Shown here piece by piece: positions 9,640 to 18,827 of a stretch of DNA of 64,000 nucleotides; the first letter of the stretch is position 1; each line of letters begins with the position of its first letter. The stretch is from Chitinophaga sp. S165 (lineage in GTDB: Bacteria > Bacteroidota > Bacteroidia > Chitinophagales > Chitinophagaceae): assembly GCF_003182155.1 (NCBI RefSeq), contig NZ_QGTG01000003.1, forward strand, positions 434,001 through 498,000. Direction: 5' to 3'. Position numbers and translations under genes: made by a program. Below the pieces are notes generated by a model. The model saw only the letters and a program-made list of their open reading frames with translations. It had not been told where the DNA came from and did no database searches.

Positions 9640-9877
9640 TGGATAAAGATAAAATACTTATAATATAAAGATGCGTGGACCTTAATATTTCCATAAAAAT
9701 AAAAGGAACTGATTATAGAAGGGTTATACCTCAGGTAGTTAGGGGAAAGCGAATAGCCTGCGACAAGGCTGGTTTTAAGCCCGTAAAGCACTCCTTTAGG
9801 ACTTAATAAGGGGAATATGCTTTAGGGGCTTTTTAATGATGTTATGGGTCGGAAAAACGTGCTGACGATAATTTGTA

Positions 9878-10951
9878 TCAAAGATTATCCAGTGCAGCCT
9901 GTGCCTTGTCTTTCATGCTGCCGTTCATACGTACAACTTCTTTGAACATACGGCGGGCTTTACCTGTCTGGCCTTTGCTACGATAGCAGACAGCCAGCTG
10001 GTACCGGGACAGTTCTCCGTATTTACCCGGGCTTTCGGCAAGGTGTTTATAACGGGAGATAGCCTCATTCAGGTCTCCCTGCTGATGGTATACCTGTGCT
10101 GCTTTATAGAGAAATTCGTCTGTACCGGAAGCTTCAGCAGTTTTCTTTTCCGGAACATCTTCTTTTTCCTTTTCCTTTTTAACCGGCGCCGGTTTGTCTT
10201 CCGTTTTCTTAACAACGGCAGGCGTATCCTTATGTACTACGGCCACCCGGGTCGTTTCTTTGGCTTCTGCCGGTTTGGATGGTGGCGGAGGAAGCTTCTT
10301 AGCACTATCTTTAGTAACAGGCGCTGCTGCAGGTGGTTTAACTGCTGCCTTTACGGAGTCCGTTTTCACTACAGGTTTAGGTGGTGTAGCAGCCGGTGCT
10401 GCAGGTGTAGTTGCGGGAGGCTGCGCTGTTTTTAGTACAGGCGCTTCTTCGGCCGGTACCGGCGTGACTACGGCTGCCTGTAAAGGCGGATTTTCCGACT
10501 TTGCAGCAGGAAGGTCTGCATTACTTGCAATGGCTTTGGAAACAGGCGATTTCAGTTTGCCCTGTTGCTGTACGAGATATATTACACCTGCGCTGATGGC
10601 AATAGCTGCCACAACCCAGAAATAGATGAGGAAACTTTCTTTTTTCTGCTCCTGGCGTTGGTAGCGTTCCACTTTATGCACCTGGGAGATCCGTTTAATA
10701 CTGTTACGGATGTATTGTTGCATACTTGTGGCCAGTGGCTGGTATTTTTCCCTGTACTGTTGTTGCTGGAGTACCTGCAATGCATCGAAACAGAGATTAC
10801 AGTCAACAAGATGCTGTTCCACCAGGTGTTTTTCAACATCTGTCAGACGACCATCCAGGTAACGGGGAAGCTGGTCCCTGTTCAGACAGCGAATGTTACT
10901 GAAGATCTTCAGTATTTTTTCATTGTTTTCCAAGTTACTCATAGGTTTCAT
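9878..10951 (-). CDS. zf-HC2 membrane protein with Pro/Ala/Lys-rich linker and C-terminal TPR domain
   Basis: The 357-residue protein has an N-terminal zinc-finger motif like that of anti-sigma factors (LVEQHLVDCNLCFDALQVL, around residues 40-60), one membrane helix (FLIYFWVVAAIAISAGVIYLV, near 105-128), a long linker rich in Pro, Ala, Lys and Val (about 150-270), and a C-terminal TPR segment (FLYKAAQVYHQQGDLNEAIS and a second repeat). The linker looks like a periplasm-spanning extension. The start overlaps the preceding sigma-like gene by 17 bases, indicating translational coupling and a functional pair. The TPR end may bind an envelope component; this is inference. Confidence 0.78.
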   Translation of the reverse strand: MKPMSNLENNEKILKIFSNIRCLNRDQLPRYLDGRLTDVEKHLVEQHLVDCNLCFDALQVLQQQQYREKYQPLATSMQQYIRNSIKRISQVHKVERYQRQEQKKESFLIYFWVVAAIAISAGVIYLVQQQGKLKSPVSKAIASNADLPAAKSENPPLQAAVVTPVPAEEAPVLKTAQPPATTPAAPAATPPKPVVKTDSVKAAVKPPAAAPVTKDSAKKLPPPPSKPAEAKETTRVAVVHKDTPAVVKKTEDKPAPVKKEKEKEDVPEKKTAEASGTDEFLYKAAQVYHQQGDLNEAISRYKHLAESPGKYGELSRYQLAVCYRSKGQTGKARRMFKEVVRMNGSMKDKAQAALDNL

Positions 10952-11507
10952 GCATCAATAAGGAAGCCATTTTTTGCTTTGCTTGCTGTAGAATCTGCCT
11001 TGTTTTTTCAATAGTATACTTTTTTGTTGCTGCCAGTTCTGCAAAAGACTTAGCATGAAGGTAGAATTCTTTCAGAAAATATTGTTCTTCCGCGGGCAAC
11101 TTCTGCAATGCTTCTTCCATTGTTGCTGCCAGCAGTTGTTGTTCTTTGAGGTTGGTAGCGGCTTTCTCTACTTTGTTTTCCATCTGTTGCTGTTCCCTAG
11201 ATTCCGTACTGGGAAAAAATGGACTATTCTTTTCTGTCTGAGCTTGTTGTGCCCTGATAGTATAATGGATCCATTCATTGGCTTTCGGGATCGTTTGGGT
11301 CCTTAAACTGGCGCTGAGTTTCTGAAGCAAAGCGGGATAGACTTCTTCGGGAGTAGTAGCGGGACCGTTATTGAGATAGGGTAAACAAACGGCAACCATA
11401 AGGTGGCTGTATCTTTCCATGAGTACACCTTCCGCTTCCTGGTCCTTCAATTTTCTTGCCCGGGAAATCAATTCTTTATCTGATAAATTAGTTAGCTGCT
11501 GTAGCAT
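10935..11507 (-). CDS. Divergent ECF sigma-factor-like protein
   Basis: The 190-residue protein has the size and general layout of an ECF sigma factor. The N-terminal part (DKELISRARKLKDQEAEGVL, MERYSHLMVAVCLPYL) resembles region 2 but lacks the usual DAED/Q-x-x-F core. The C-terminal part (LQKLPAEEQYFLKEFYLHAK, then EKTRQILQQAKQKMASLL) resembles region 4. It is followed, with a 17-base overlap, by a zf-HC2 membrane protein, the usual place for an anti-sigma factor. I call it a degenerate sigma-like protein; whether it still directs transcription is uncertain. Confidence 0.65.
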   Translation of the reverse strand: MLQQLTNLSDKELISRARKLKDQEAEGVLMERYSHLMVAVCLPYLNNGPATTPEEVYPALLQKLSASLRTQTIPKANEWIHYTIRAQQAQTEKNSPFFPSTESREQQQMENKVEKAATNLKEQQLLAATMEEALQKLPAEEQYFLKEFYLHAKSFAELAATKKYTIEKTRQILQQAKQKMASLLMHETYE

Positions 11508-11588
11508 AGTGTTACCTATATTTACATATAAAAGACAAAAATGTTCATTTTGTTGTCTTTTGACATATAATTATTTTAGACAATTAAT

Positions 11589-12359
11589 ATGCCATACGCA
11601 ATTACCGTTGTTCCAGTCATGCCATTACGGGCGGAACCATCTCATAAAAGTGAAATTATCTCACAAGCCTTGTGGGGGGAATGCAGTGAAATTATTACGA
11701 CCGGAACTGATGGTTGGGTAAGAGTAAAATGCCAGTTTGACGCGTATGAAGGTTGGGCTACTTTTAATCATCTGGAAATCATTGACGAGGAGTTGTTCAA
11801 TGCCCCGTATACGCATTATACTGCAGGTTGGGTGAACAGTGTGCAACTGAATGGCAAACAGATGCATGTGCCTTTCGGATGCGCCGTGAAAGGAGCGGAG
11901 CATGTTACAAACTGGGGAAAGGTAAAGGTACAGTTTGAGGAGCAGCCAGTTAAGCGGGGGAATGGAGATGCGGTAGATACTGCGGCCCTTACAGCAGCTG
12001 CTTTCCATTATCTGAACACGGCATACCTGTGGGGTGGCAAATCGGTATTTGGCGTGGATTGTTCAGGATTCGTGCAAACGGTATACAGAACATTGGGTAT
12101 AGACCTGTTAAGGGATACTTACCAGCAGGCGACACAGGGTGTAACCGTCGACTTTCTGCAAGAGGCGAGGCTGGGAGATCTGGCATTCTTTGACAACCCG
12201 GAAGGGCGTTTCGTGCATGTAGGCATCCTGCTGAACGATCATGAGATCATTCACTCGTCGGGAAAGGTAAGGGTAGACCCTATTGACAACCAGGGCATTA
12301 CTAACATTGATACCGGTGTAAGAACGCATAAGCTGCGGATCATCAAGCGGGTATTTTAG
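11589..12359 (+). CDS. C40-family (NlpC/P60) cell-wall peptidase with SH3-like domains
   Basis: The 256-residue protein has two bacterial-SH3-like regions in the first 120 residues (VPVMPLRAEPSHKSEI and the DGWVRVKCQFDAYEGWATF segment), then an NlpC/P60 domain. The catalytic Cys is in GVDCSGFVQTVYRTLGIDL, the His in FVHVGILL, and a third polar residue is in IIHSSGKVR. Such enzymes cut the gamma-D-Glu to diamino-acid bond in peptidoglycan peptides, and the SH3 domains bind the substrate. No signal peptide is visible, so it may act on recycled muropeptides in the cytoplasm, as known for some Bacteroidota homologues. It is divergent from the sigma-like gene and ends at a terminator. Confidence 0.88.
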   Translation: MPYAITVVPVMPLRAEPSHKSEIISQALWGECSEIITTGTDGWVRVKCQFDAYEGWATFNHLEIIDEELFNAPYTHYTAGWVNSVQLNGKQMHVPFGCAVKGAEHVTNWGKVKVQFEEQPVKRGNGDAVDTAALTAAAFHYLNTAYLWGGKSVFGVDCSGFVQTVYRTLGIDLLRDTYQQATQGVTVDFLQEARLGDLAFFDNPEGRFVHVGILLNDHEIIHSSGKVRVDPIDNQGITNIDTGVRTHKLRIIKRVF

Positions 12360-12417
12360 GCGGATATGAGGTAGTGGCGTAGGTGGTGATATTCAACTGC
12401 CAGCCAGATAATGATAT

Positions 12418-12472
12418 AAAAAGAACATCCCATAGCGGTAATAATATTACTGAGCTATGGGATGTTCTTTTT
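12418..12472. terminator. Bidirectional rho-independent terminator
   Basis: AAAAAGAACATCCCATAGC and GCTATGGGATGTTCTTTTT form a 19-bp stem around a 17-nt loop. It lies between the convergent NlpC/P60 and pyrophosphatase genes and ends in a T-run on each strand. Confidence 0.88.
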
Positions 12473-12501
12473 AAAGGATGGCATGATGCCGTTCCTCTTA
12501 G

Positions 12502-13044
12502 TTATTTGTCACCGAAAGTCTTGTTGTAGAACTCGATGCTTTCCAGTATGATACGTTCTGCAACGGCTTTGTTCTGGAACTCGGCTACTTTTACGGTTTT
12601 GTGCTCCAGTCTCTTATATTCTTCGAAGAAGTGACGGATTTCTGCCGTGAAGTGCGGAGGTAATTCTGTGATATCGTTGATGTGGGCAACGCTCATATCG
12701 TTTGCAGCTACAGCGATGATCTTGTCATCAGCTTCACCACTATCGATCATCTGCATTACACCGATCACTTTTGCTTCCATGATACACATAGGAACAACGT
12801 CAACCTGGGAGAGGATGAGGATATCCAGCGGGTCATGGTCATCACAGTAGGTTTTTGGAATAAAACCATAGTTAGCCGGGTAGTATACGGAAGAATACAG
12901 TACCCTGTCGAGCTTTAGCAGGCCGCTTTCTTTGTCCAGTTCATATTTAGCGCGACAGCCTTTAGGAATTTCAATAATAGCATTCACTATGTTAGGCGCT
13001 TCTGATCCTGTGCTGACTGAATGCCAGGGATTGTTCGTCGTCAT
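12502..13044 (-). CDS. ppa: Inorganic pyrophosphatase (family I)
   Basis: The 180-residue cytoplasmic enzyme hydrolyses pyrophosphate to two phosphates, pulling biosynthetic reactions forward. The family I metal-binding motif is present as DDHDPLDIL, with the NYGFIPKTY segment before it and [14 protein letters not shown] after it, plus the [12 protein letters not shown] helix near the C-terminus. Length and order match bacterial soluble PPases. The start ATG gives a sensible N-terminus, with the conserved [11 protein letters not shown] from about residue 19. Confidence 0.95.
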   Translation of the reverse strand: MTTNNPWHSVSTGSEAPNIVNAIIEIPKGCRAKYELDKESGLLKLDRVLYSSVYYPANYGFIPKTYCDDHDPLDILILSQVDVVPMCIMEAKVIGVMQMIDSGEADDKIIAVAANDMSVAHINDITELPPHFTAEIRHFFEEYKRLEHKTVKVAEFQNKAVAERIILESIEFYNKTFGDK

Positions 13045-13268
13045 CTTCTACTTTGTTTTTTCGTTTGTTATAATTTGGTGCCCCTGCATCTATTCCGCAT
13101 TGCAAAGATATAACGGCGCAAAGTCTTTCTTCGGGACCCTGGCAACTGTTTTACCGTATGCTAATGTGGAATTTAGAATAAAAATGCTGGCGCGAGGCAA
13201 AAATAAGGAACTCAACTGTAATTTCGTAATAGATACAAAATTATACAGATAAGAGTATTTATAATATT

Positions 13269-13736
13269 TTAATTAACTGGGAGCGGAGCTGTTGTATCCT
13301 GAGGCAGCATATCGACAGAATCCAATGGTGCGCTTGCCGGAGGCAGATAGTTTGGAATAATACTTTCGAATGTGAGAGATATTTTCCAGCGGCCATTTTC
13401 TTTTACGAGCTGCAGTCTTTCCTTTTGTTTAGAGGAAGAGTTCAATACGGTAACAGTTGCTTTATCGCCGTTTTCTTCTGTCTCTATAACCTTAATCCCG
13501 GCTTTCTTGATCTTATCCCGCTCTGAATCGTTACGGCGGGCATCGAAGAAGGAGTAGAGCTGTATTACCTGTTGCGATTCCTTGGTAGCGTAGTCCCGGG
13601 CCAGGTCAAAGTTCGAGTCCTGTATCGCATGCATAAAGTTGAGCGCTACTTCCTGCGGGGAAGCGCGTTTCTTGCAACTGCTGAATACAGTACCGAAAAA
13701 TAATACCAAGGTGAGGATACGCAGATAACTGGTCAT
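13269..13736 (-). CDS. DUF4878 domain-containing lipoprotein
   Basis: The 155-residue product has a lipoprotein signal (LVLFFGTVFSSC, lipobox Cys about residue 20). The mature part has an NTF2-like pattern (SPQEVALNFMHAIQDSNFDLARDYATKES, then a VTVLNSSSKQKERLQLVKENGRWKISL strand region) that is typical of DUF4878. Similar small lipoproteins carry a single cone-shaped fold and have no established function. It ends in a Pro-rich, disordered tail. Confidence 0.82.
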   Translation of the reverse strand: MTSYLRILTLVLFFGTVFSSCKKRASPQEVALNFMHAIQDSNFDLARDYATKESQQVIQLYSFFDARRNDSERDKIKKAGIKVIETEENGDKATVTVLNSSSKQKERLQLVKENGRWKISLTFESIIPNYLPPASAPLDSVDMLPQDTTAPLPVN

Positions 13737-13954
13737 GCAAATGTTCTATTATAATACAGTTAACAAAAATAGGTGGAAAGTGGAAAATTACAAAGAGCAG
13801 CTAGTGCTGCGGGTTGTGATTTTTAAAGATCCGGACCTTTTTTTGAAAATTGTTGGTTTCCTTGTTGTAAACCGGTATAGGCAAGGAATACTTTTAACAG
13901 TTTACGTTTTAAGGCGTGAACATACTTAAAACACTGTTAAGGAAGTGTTAATTA

Positions 13955-14914
13955 TCAGTGCTCTTCCCGTTCCTTTGCCGCATCATAAGCACGTATGATG
14001 GCTTTTACCAGCCTGTGTCTTACCACATCTTCTTCATCCAGCTGGAGGTAACCGATACCGTCTACATGGCGGAGGATGCGGGTAGCCTTTTCCAATCCGG
14101 ACTTCTGATTTTTAGGAAGGTCTATCTGGGTAAGATCTCCTGTGATAATGGCTTTTGCGGAAGAACCGATACGTGTCAGGAACATTTTCAGCTGAAGGTC
14201 GGTTGCGTTCTGCGCTTCATCAAGGATGATAAAAGCATTGTCCAGTGTACGTCCGCGCATATACGCCAGTGGTGCGATCTCGATAACACGGTTGGTCATG
14301 AAATAGCTAAGCTTATCTGCGGGGATCATATCATCCAGGGCGTCATATAATGGGCGCAGGTATGGATCGATCTTTTCTTTCAGGTCGCCGGGTAGAAAAC
14401 CGAGGTTTTCACCTGCTTCTACGGCCGGGCGTGTCAGGATGATCTTTCTGACAGCCTTATTCTTAAGGGCTCGTACGGCCAGCGCTACGGCGGTATAAGT
14501 TTTACCGGTACCGGCAGGGCCTATGGCGAAAATGATGTCGTTCTTGTCGGCCAGCGCTACCATTTTCTTCTGATTGGCTGTTCTGGCTTTCACGTTGCGT
14601 CCGTTAGGACCAAAAACCAGTATTTCGTTGGAATTACGGTCTTTGAAATTGTCTACCTTTTCCTCATCGCCAAGGATCTGTTCGAAGTAGTTTTCGCTGA
14701 GATTACCGTTACGTTCGAGGTAGGAAATGATTTGTCCGATTTTTTCCTGTGCGGTAGCTACTTCTTCCGGAGCGCCGGAAAGCTTGAGCTGTGTACCGCG
14801 GGAGAGGATCTTTAACAGTGGAAATTTCTTCTTTAGCAGATCAAGTTTTCCATTGTTAACTCCGAAGAACTCGATAGGGTTAATGCTATCTAAGCTGATA
14901 ATTGATTCTGTCAA
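13955..14914 (-). CDS. PhoH-family ATPase
   Basis: The 319-residue protein has an N-terminal KH-like part (about 1-70) followed by the PhoH P-loop domain: Walker A GPAGTGKT at 132-139, RPAVEAGENLGFLPGD, the Walker B FIILDEAQNA, and GDLTQIDLP. PhoH proteins are cytoplasmic ATPases thought to work in RNA metabolism or ribosome maturation. The likely start is a TTG at 14914, because the conserved N-terminus (ESIISLDSINPIEFFGVNNG) has no ATG and there is an in-frame TAA six codons upstream. Confidence 0.92.
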   Translation of the reverse strand: MTESIISLDSINPIEFFGVNNGKLDLLKKKFPLLKILSRGTQLKLSGAPEEVATAQEKIGQIISYLERNGNLSENYFEQILGDEEKVDNFKDRNSNEILVFGPNGRNVKARTANQKKMVALADKNDIIFAIGPAGTGKTYTAVALAVRALKNKAVRKIILTRPAVEAGENLGFLPGDLKEKIDPYLRPLYDALDDMIPADKLSYFMTNRVIEIAPLAYMRGRTLDNAFIILDEAQNATDLQLKMFLTRIGSSAKAIITGDLTQIDLPKNQKSGLEKATRILRHVDGIGYLQLDEEDVVRHRLVKAIIRAYDAAKEREEH

Positions 14915-15393
14915 GTGATTTCTTATTTAGAACGTTTGAGGTATCTGTATATAAGGTGCTGGAGGCAATATACCTTAAACACCTTACATTAAGAAACCTA
15001 TAGTTTATAACCTTGTTTATTGATGGCCCCACTTTTTCTGCGTTGGCAGTATTTCCGGTATGAGGAAGAGCAGCAGCCCTACCAGCAGCGGCAATAACCA
15101 AGCCAAAGCAAGAACTGCAGAAAATTAGTAGTCCCTGTGTGACCGGTTGTCATCTTTCTGTGTCATGAGAATGGATACATCATGCCTGTTTTTATTTGTG
15201 CCGATTTGCGTGTTTTGTCCAAAGATATTTATCCTTTCACACTTGCCGAAAAAGGGAAATCCACATTGTGGAAAAACGCAAAATTACATGCTTAAATAAT
15301 ACAAATGGCTGTTGCGCTGGCAGATAGTTATAAAGAATAGGTATTTTTAATCATATATTGAGTATTTTTAAAGGGATTATCGTTCGGGATTTT
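14915..15393. other. Intergenic region upstream of phoH and the histidine kinase
   Basis: Apart from the interrupted small membrane protein frame at 15017-15166, I see no other coding signal. It must contain the divergent promoters for the PhoH gene and the histidine kinase, but no convincing -33/-7 pair stood out. Confidence 0.4.
15017..15166 (-). pseudogene. Small single-pass membrane protein interrupted by an in-frame TAA
   Basis: Reading the minus strand from an ATG at 15166 gives a polar N-terminus (MTQKDDNRSHRDY), then a TAA at 15125-15127, then in the same frame a very hydrophobic helix (FSAVLALAWLLPLLVGLLLF) and a polar tail (LIPEILPTQKKWGHQ) to a TAA at 15017. Polar head, membrane helix and polar tail together look like one 49-residue membrane protein with a nonsense codon, or a sequencing error at that base. 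Nothing in frame after the TAA provides a good start. I do not recognise the family. Confidence 0.45.
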
Positions 15394-17610
15394 ATGATGA
15401 ATGCCATAATGGGTAATGCGCTGACAAAGGTCATTCCTGCGCTATTACTGGATCTGCACGGTAACCTGCTATATGTCAACAAGGGGGCGGCAGGATGGCT
15501 GCAGATTCCGGAGGGGGAATTTCACCGGGCAGCAAATGTAAGTAGTTTGCATTTTGATGATGTTATAGGGAAGCTGGCAGGGGTTTACTGGCCCATGCTG
15601 TGTCACCTGCATGTTATGGGCAGAAACGCCTGTGTGGATATGTATTGCCATACCCACCAGTGGGTAAAATGGCAACTGACAGTTGTGGGAGAACACTTTC
15701 TGCTGTCGGGCACAGACATCACAAACCTTCGCCCGGTTGTGGACAGTTATTCTCTATTGCAGGCGCTTCCCTGCGGCTTACAACAGTTTACGGCGGAAGG
15801 TATTCATTGCTGTGCTAATGGCCTGCAGCAAAACATCTGGGAAGAAATCGATCCTGCACTGTCAAGGCCCGGCTACAACCTTTTCGATGAGCCGGTTTTC
15901 CAGGAGACCGGTCTTTGCGAGTTGTTTGAAGAGGTGCTGTCTACCAAAGCATCTGCCAAAAAAGAAATTTTACTTGGCTACCGCGAGCATTCCACTAACG
16001 GGGTGATCAGGATACTGCCTTCTTATTATGATGCGACGGTTTTTGCGGTGATGGATGAGCAGGGGGCTATTAAGACTTTACAGCTCATGATGCAGGACAT
16101 TACGGATAAACAGCTCGCCTTCAGACGGCTGGAGAAAAGTGCCCGCCTGCTGGACCTGATCATTGAACACCTGCCTATCGGTTATATACAATTTGATCAT
16201 TTCGGCTTTGTGCGCCGCATTAATCATACGCAACGGGAATTCTTTCAGTATGATTACGACGAAGGCGAGGCACCCTTCAACATCATGAGCGATCCTTTCT
16301 CGCGCCTGTACGGACTGGATGAGCTCTTCATGCATGTGATGGCCGACAATAAGGTGATCCGCGTGGAGAAGCAACTGGATTTCTCGAAGGACAGCCGCTG
16401 GACAGCGCAGAGCCGGGAAGTTTGGCTGGACCTCACGCTGTTTCCATTACGGGATCCGGTAGATAAACAGCAGATCGTTGCTGTACTGGTGAATGATATT
16501 ACAGACAAGAAGCAGGAACAGCAGATGCGGAACCTGTTGCAGCGAAATACGGAACAGCTGCATCTTTTCTTTGATGCTGTTGACATGGGGTATGCCACCA
16601 TGGAAAAAGACGGGACGCTTTCATTTGCTAACCGCAAGGCAGAACAGATGGCCGGCAGGCAGATCATGGAGGGAGAGAATATCTTTGATATCATGCCGGA
16701 ACTGGGACATGCCACGCCTTTCAAAGCCCGCTTTTCTGCGGCGCTGGCAGACTGTGTCTCTTCATCTTTCAGCAGTTATTTTCCCCGCCGCTATAAATGG
16801 TATGAGTTCCTGATCACTCCTATGAGGGATGGTACTGTGTCTGTTTTTATCCGCGATATTACGGATAGCCGTAATATGCAGAAGGACTTGTTCCGCGCGA
16901 ATAAACAACTGAATAAGCTGAACAAGAGCCTGGTGAACCAGAATCAGCAGCTGGAAGACTTTGCGCATATCACTTCGCATAACCTGCGGGCGCCTATTGC
17001 CAATCTGAAAGCCCTGATGCAGATGCACAATGATTCGGTATCAGTTTCTGAAAGGCAGCAGTACCTTGCCTTACTACAGGAAGTAATATTTAAGATCGAT
17101 GAGACGCTGAACGACCTGGTAGACGTTGTACAGATCAGAAAAAATGTTGACGTTGAAACGGAACCACTTATGCTTTCCGAACGTCTGCAGTATGTGAAAG
17201 ACGTTTTATTTGCAGATATAGAAAAGAGCGGTATTGAGCTGACCACCAATTTTGAGCATGCGCCTATGCTGGAGTTTCCACGACTTTACCTGGACAGTAT
17301 CCTGCAGAACCTGGTCACCAATGCCATCCGTTATCGTACGCTGGAACACCGGCCCCGTCTGCATCTCAGCAGCTGGCTGGAGAATGGGTATATGATACTG
17401 ACTGCCGAAGATAACGGTCTTGGGATTGATATGGAACGCTTTGGTCATAAGCTGTTCGGTTTCAGGAAAACGTTTCATAAGAATAAAGATGCGAAAGGGA
17501 TCGGCCTGTTCATTACAAAAACGCAGGTGGAGGCAATGGGCGGAAGCATCCGGGCAGAGAGTACACCGGGTCAGGGTACGAAATTTATTATTACCTTTAA
17601 AACAGAATAA
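15394..17610 (+). CDS. PAS-domain sensor histidine kinase
   Basis: With the ATG at 15394 (a TTG at 15358 is also in frame) the protein has 738 residues. It has several PAS-like domains in the first 500 residues (one starts near LLDLIIEHLPIGYIQFDHFG and another near LHLFFDAVDMGYATMEKDG). A HisKA domain follows, with the phosphorylatable H529 in ITSHNLRAPIANL, then a HATPase domain with an N box (LVTNAIRYR), G1 (AEDNGLGI) and G2 (GIGLFITKTQVEAMGG). No membrane helices are visible, so it is probably cytoplasmic and senses through PAS domains. It is followed 8 nt later by a response regulator, its likely partner. Confidence 0.9.
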   Translation: MMNAIMGNALTKVIPALLLDLHGNLLYVNKGAAGWLQIPEGEFHRAANVSSLHFDDVIGKLAGVYWPMLCHLHVMGRNACVDMYCHTHQWVKWQLTVVGEHFLLSGTDITNLRPVVDSYSLLQALPCGLQQFTAEGIHCCANGLQQNIWEEIDPALSRPGYNLFDEPVFQETGLCELFEEVLSTKASAKKEILLGYREHSTNGVIRILPSYYDATVFAVMDEQGAIKTLQLMMQDITDKQLAFRRLEKSARLLDLIIEHLPIGYIQFDHFGFVRRINHTQREFFQYDYDEGEAPFNIMSDPFSRLYGLDELFMHVMADNKVIRVEKQLDFSKDSRWTAQSREVWLDLTLFPLRDPVDKQQIVAVLVNDITDKKQEQQMRNLLQRNTEQLHLFFDAVDMGYATMEKDGTLSFANRKAEQMAGRQIMEGENIFDIMPELGHATPFKARFSAALADCVSSSFSSYFPRRYKWYEFLITPMRDGTVSVFIRDITDSRNMQKDLFRANKQLNKLNKSLVNQNQQLEDFAHITSHNLRAPIANLKALMQMHNDSVSVSERQQYLALLQEVIFKIDETLNDLVDVVQIRKNVDVETEPLMLSERLQYVKDVLFADIEKSGIELTTNFEHAPMLEFPRLYLDSILQNLVTNAIRYRTLEHRPRLHLSSWLENGYMILTAEDNGLGIDMERFGHKLFGFRKTFHKNKDAKGIGLFITKTQVEAMGGSIRAESTPGQGTKFIITFKTE

Positions 17611-17618
17611 ATCCCTGT

Positions 17619-18014
17619 ATGCAATTGCACAACATGATTTTTATCGTAGATGATGATCCGATTCATCAGCAGATCGCGAACATTATGATCAAACGACAGG
17701 GTATTGGAGAGAATGTGAGGGCTTTTTCTGATGCACAGGACGTGTTGGATTACCTACGCCAAAATTCTTTCGATCCGGAGCAATTGCCTGATCTGATCTT
17801 ACTTGATCTGAATATGCCAGTAATGGACGGATGGGATTTCCTGAACGATTATGCCGGCTTTTACAAAGATCTTGCAAAACAGATCGGCATCTTTGTGCTG
17901 ACGTCATCTATCGATGATAAGGACCGTAAGAAAGTAGATAATTACTCTTTCGTAAAAGGGTATCTGACCAAGCCATTGTCCAGCGAGATCATTACCAAGT
18001 TACAGGCGAGCTGA
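17619..18014 (+). CDS. Single-domain response regulator
   Basis: The 131-residue receiver-only protein has the acidic DDD cluster at 11-13, the phosphoacceptor D63 in LLDLNMP, the switch Thr/Ser at 95-96 (VLTSS) and K118 in LTKP. There is no output domain, so it acts by binding another protein or as a phosphorelay intermediate. It lies 8 nt after the PAS histidine kinase and is almost certainly co-transcribed and phosphorylated by it. Confidence 0.92.
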   Translation: MQLHNMIFIVDDDPIHQQIANIMIKRQGIGENVRAFSDAQDVLDYLRQNSFDPEQLPDLILLDLNMPVMDGWDFLNDYAGFYKDLAKQIGIFVLTSSIDDKDRKKVDNYSFVKGYLTKPLSSEIITKLQAS

Positions 18015-18036
18015 TAACAGCGTTATATTATTAGTA

Positions 18037-18070
18037 AAGAGGGTTATACTGACATCAGTATAACCCTCTT
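18037..18070. terminator. Bidirectional terminator between the response regulator and rpe
   Basis: AAGAGGGTTATACTGA and TCAGTATAACCCTCTT form a 16-bp perfect stem with a 2-nt centre (a tight palindrome). It lies between convergent genes. The T-run is short (TTGCATTTTC). Confidence 0.75.
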
Positions 18071-18108
18071 GCATTTTCTTATAGTATGTGTTGGAACACA
18101 GAATTTAC

Positions 18109-18774
18109 TTATGCATGTTTCAATGCGCTGATCACTGCTTCTGGATCTTTTGCAGAGAAGATATTGCTACCTGCTACCAATACATTAGCGCCTGCATCGA
18201 GGATGCTGCCTGCATTTTCCACCGTTACCCCACCATCTACTTCAATTAAAGCATGTGCTTTATAGTGATTGATCATCTCTCTTGCCTGGCGGATCTTTTC
18301 ATAACTTTTAGGAATGAAGCTTTGTCCGCCGAAACCAGGATTAACGCTCATGATCAGAATGAGGTCAATATCGTTAATGATGTTCTCCAGCAGGTGCACG
18401 GGTGTATGCGGATTTAGTGCAACACCGGCTTTCATGCCCAGTCCTTTGATCAGTTGTATGTTCCTGTGCAGATGCGGACATGCTTCATAGTGAACGGTGA
18501 GAATATCTGCTCCGGCCTTTTTAAAGTCCTCAACATATTTCTCCGGTTCTTCTATCATGAGGTGCACATCACAGGTCTTTTTAGCTGCTTTTTTTATGTG
18601 TGCAATTACGGGGAGTCCGTAACTGATATTAGGTACGAATCTGCCATCCATTACATCCAGGTGCAACCAGTCAGCCTCACTGCGATTTAACATTTCTACT
18701 TCCTTACCTAATTCAAGGAAGTTGGATGCCAGTAATGACGGTGCGACAAATGTGTTTCTATTTTCCAAAGCCAC
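18109..18774 (-). CDS. rpe: Ribulose-phosphate 3-epimerase
   Basis: The 221-residue TIM-barrel enzyme interconverts ribulose-5-phosphate and xylulose-5-phosphate in the pentose phosphate pathway. Diagnostic segments are APSLLASNFLELGKEV, WLHLDVMDGRFVPNISYG, VHLMIEEPEKY, ILIMSVNPGFGGQSFIPKS and ALIEVDGGV, followed by the phosphate-binding VLVAGSNIF. Length and motif order are normal. Confidence 0.96.
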   Translation of the reverse strand: MALENRNTFVAPSLLASNFLELGKEVEMLNRSEADWLHLDVMDGRFVPNISYGLPVIAHIKKAAKKTCDVHLMIEEPEKYVEDFKKAGADILTVHYEACPHLHRNIQLIKGLGMKAGVALNPHTPVHLLENIINDIDLILIMSVNPGFGGQSFIPKSYEKIRQAREMINHYKAHALIEVDGGVTVENAGSILDAGANVLVAGSNIFSAKDPEAVISALKHA

Positions 18775-18827
18775 GCGTTTAATAATTAGTTAATGCAATG
18801 CATTTTAGTCGGTTACGAATATAGCTG

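Noticed and set aside
13735-13929. 64-codon plus-strand frame between two minus-strand genes
   Set aside because: No homologous pattern, no membrane helix or signal, in an AT-rich promoter region.
14886-15101. 71-codon minus-strand frame before phoH
   Set aside because: It overlaps the PhoH start, and the better protein-like signal in the same stretch is in another frame (15017-15166).
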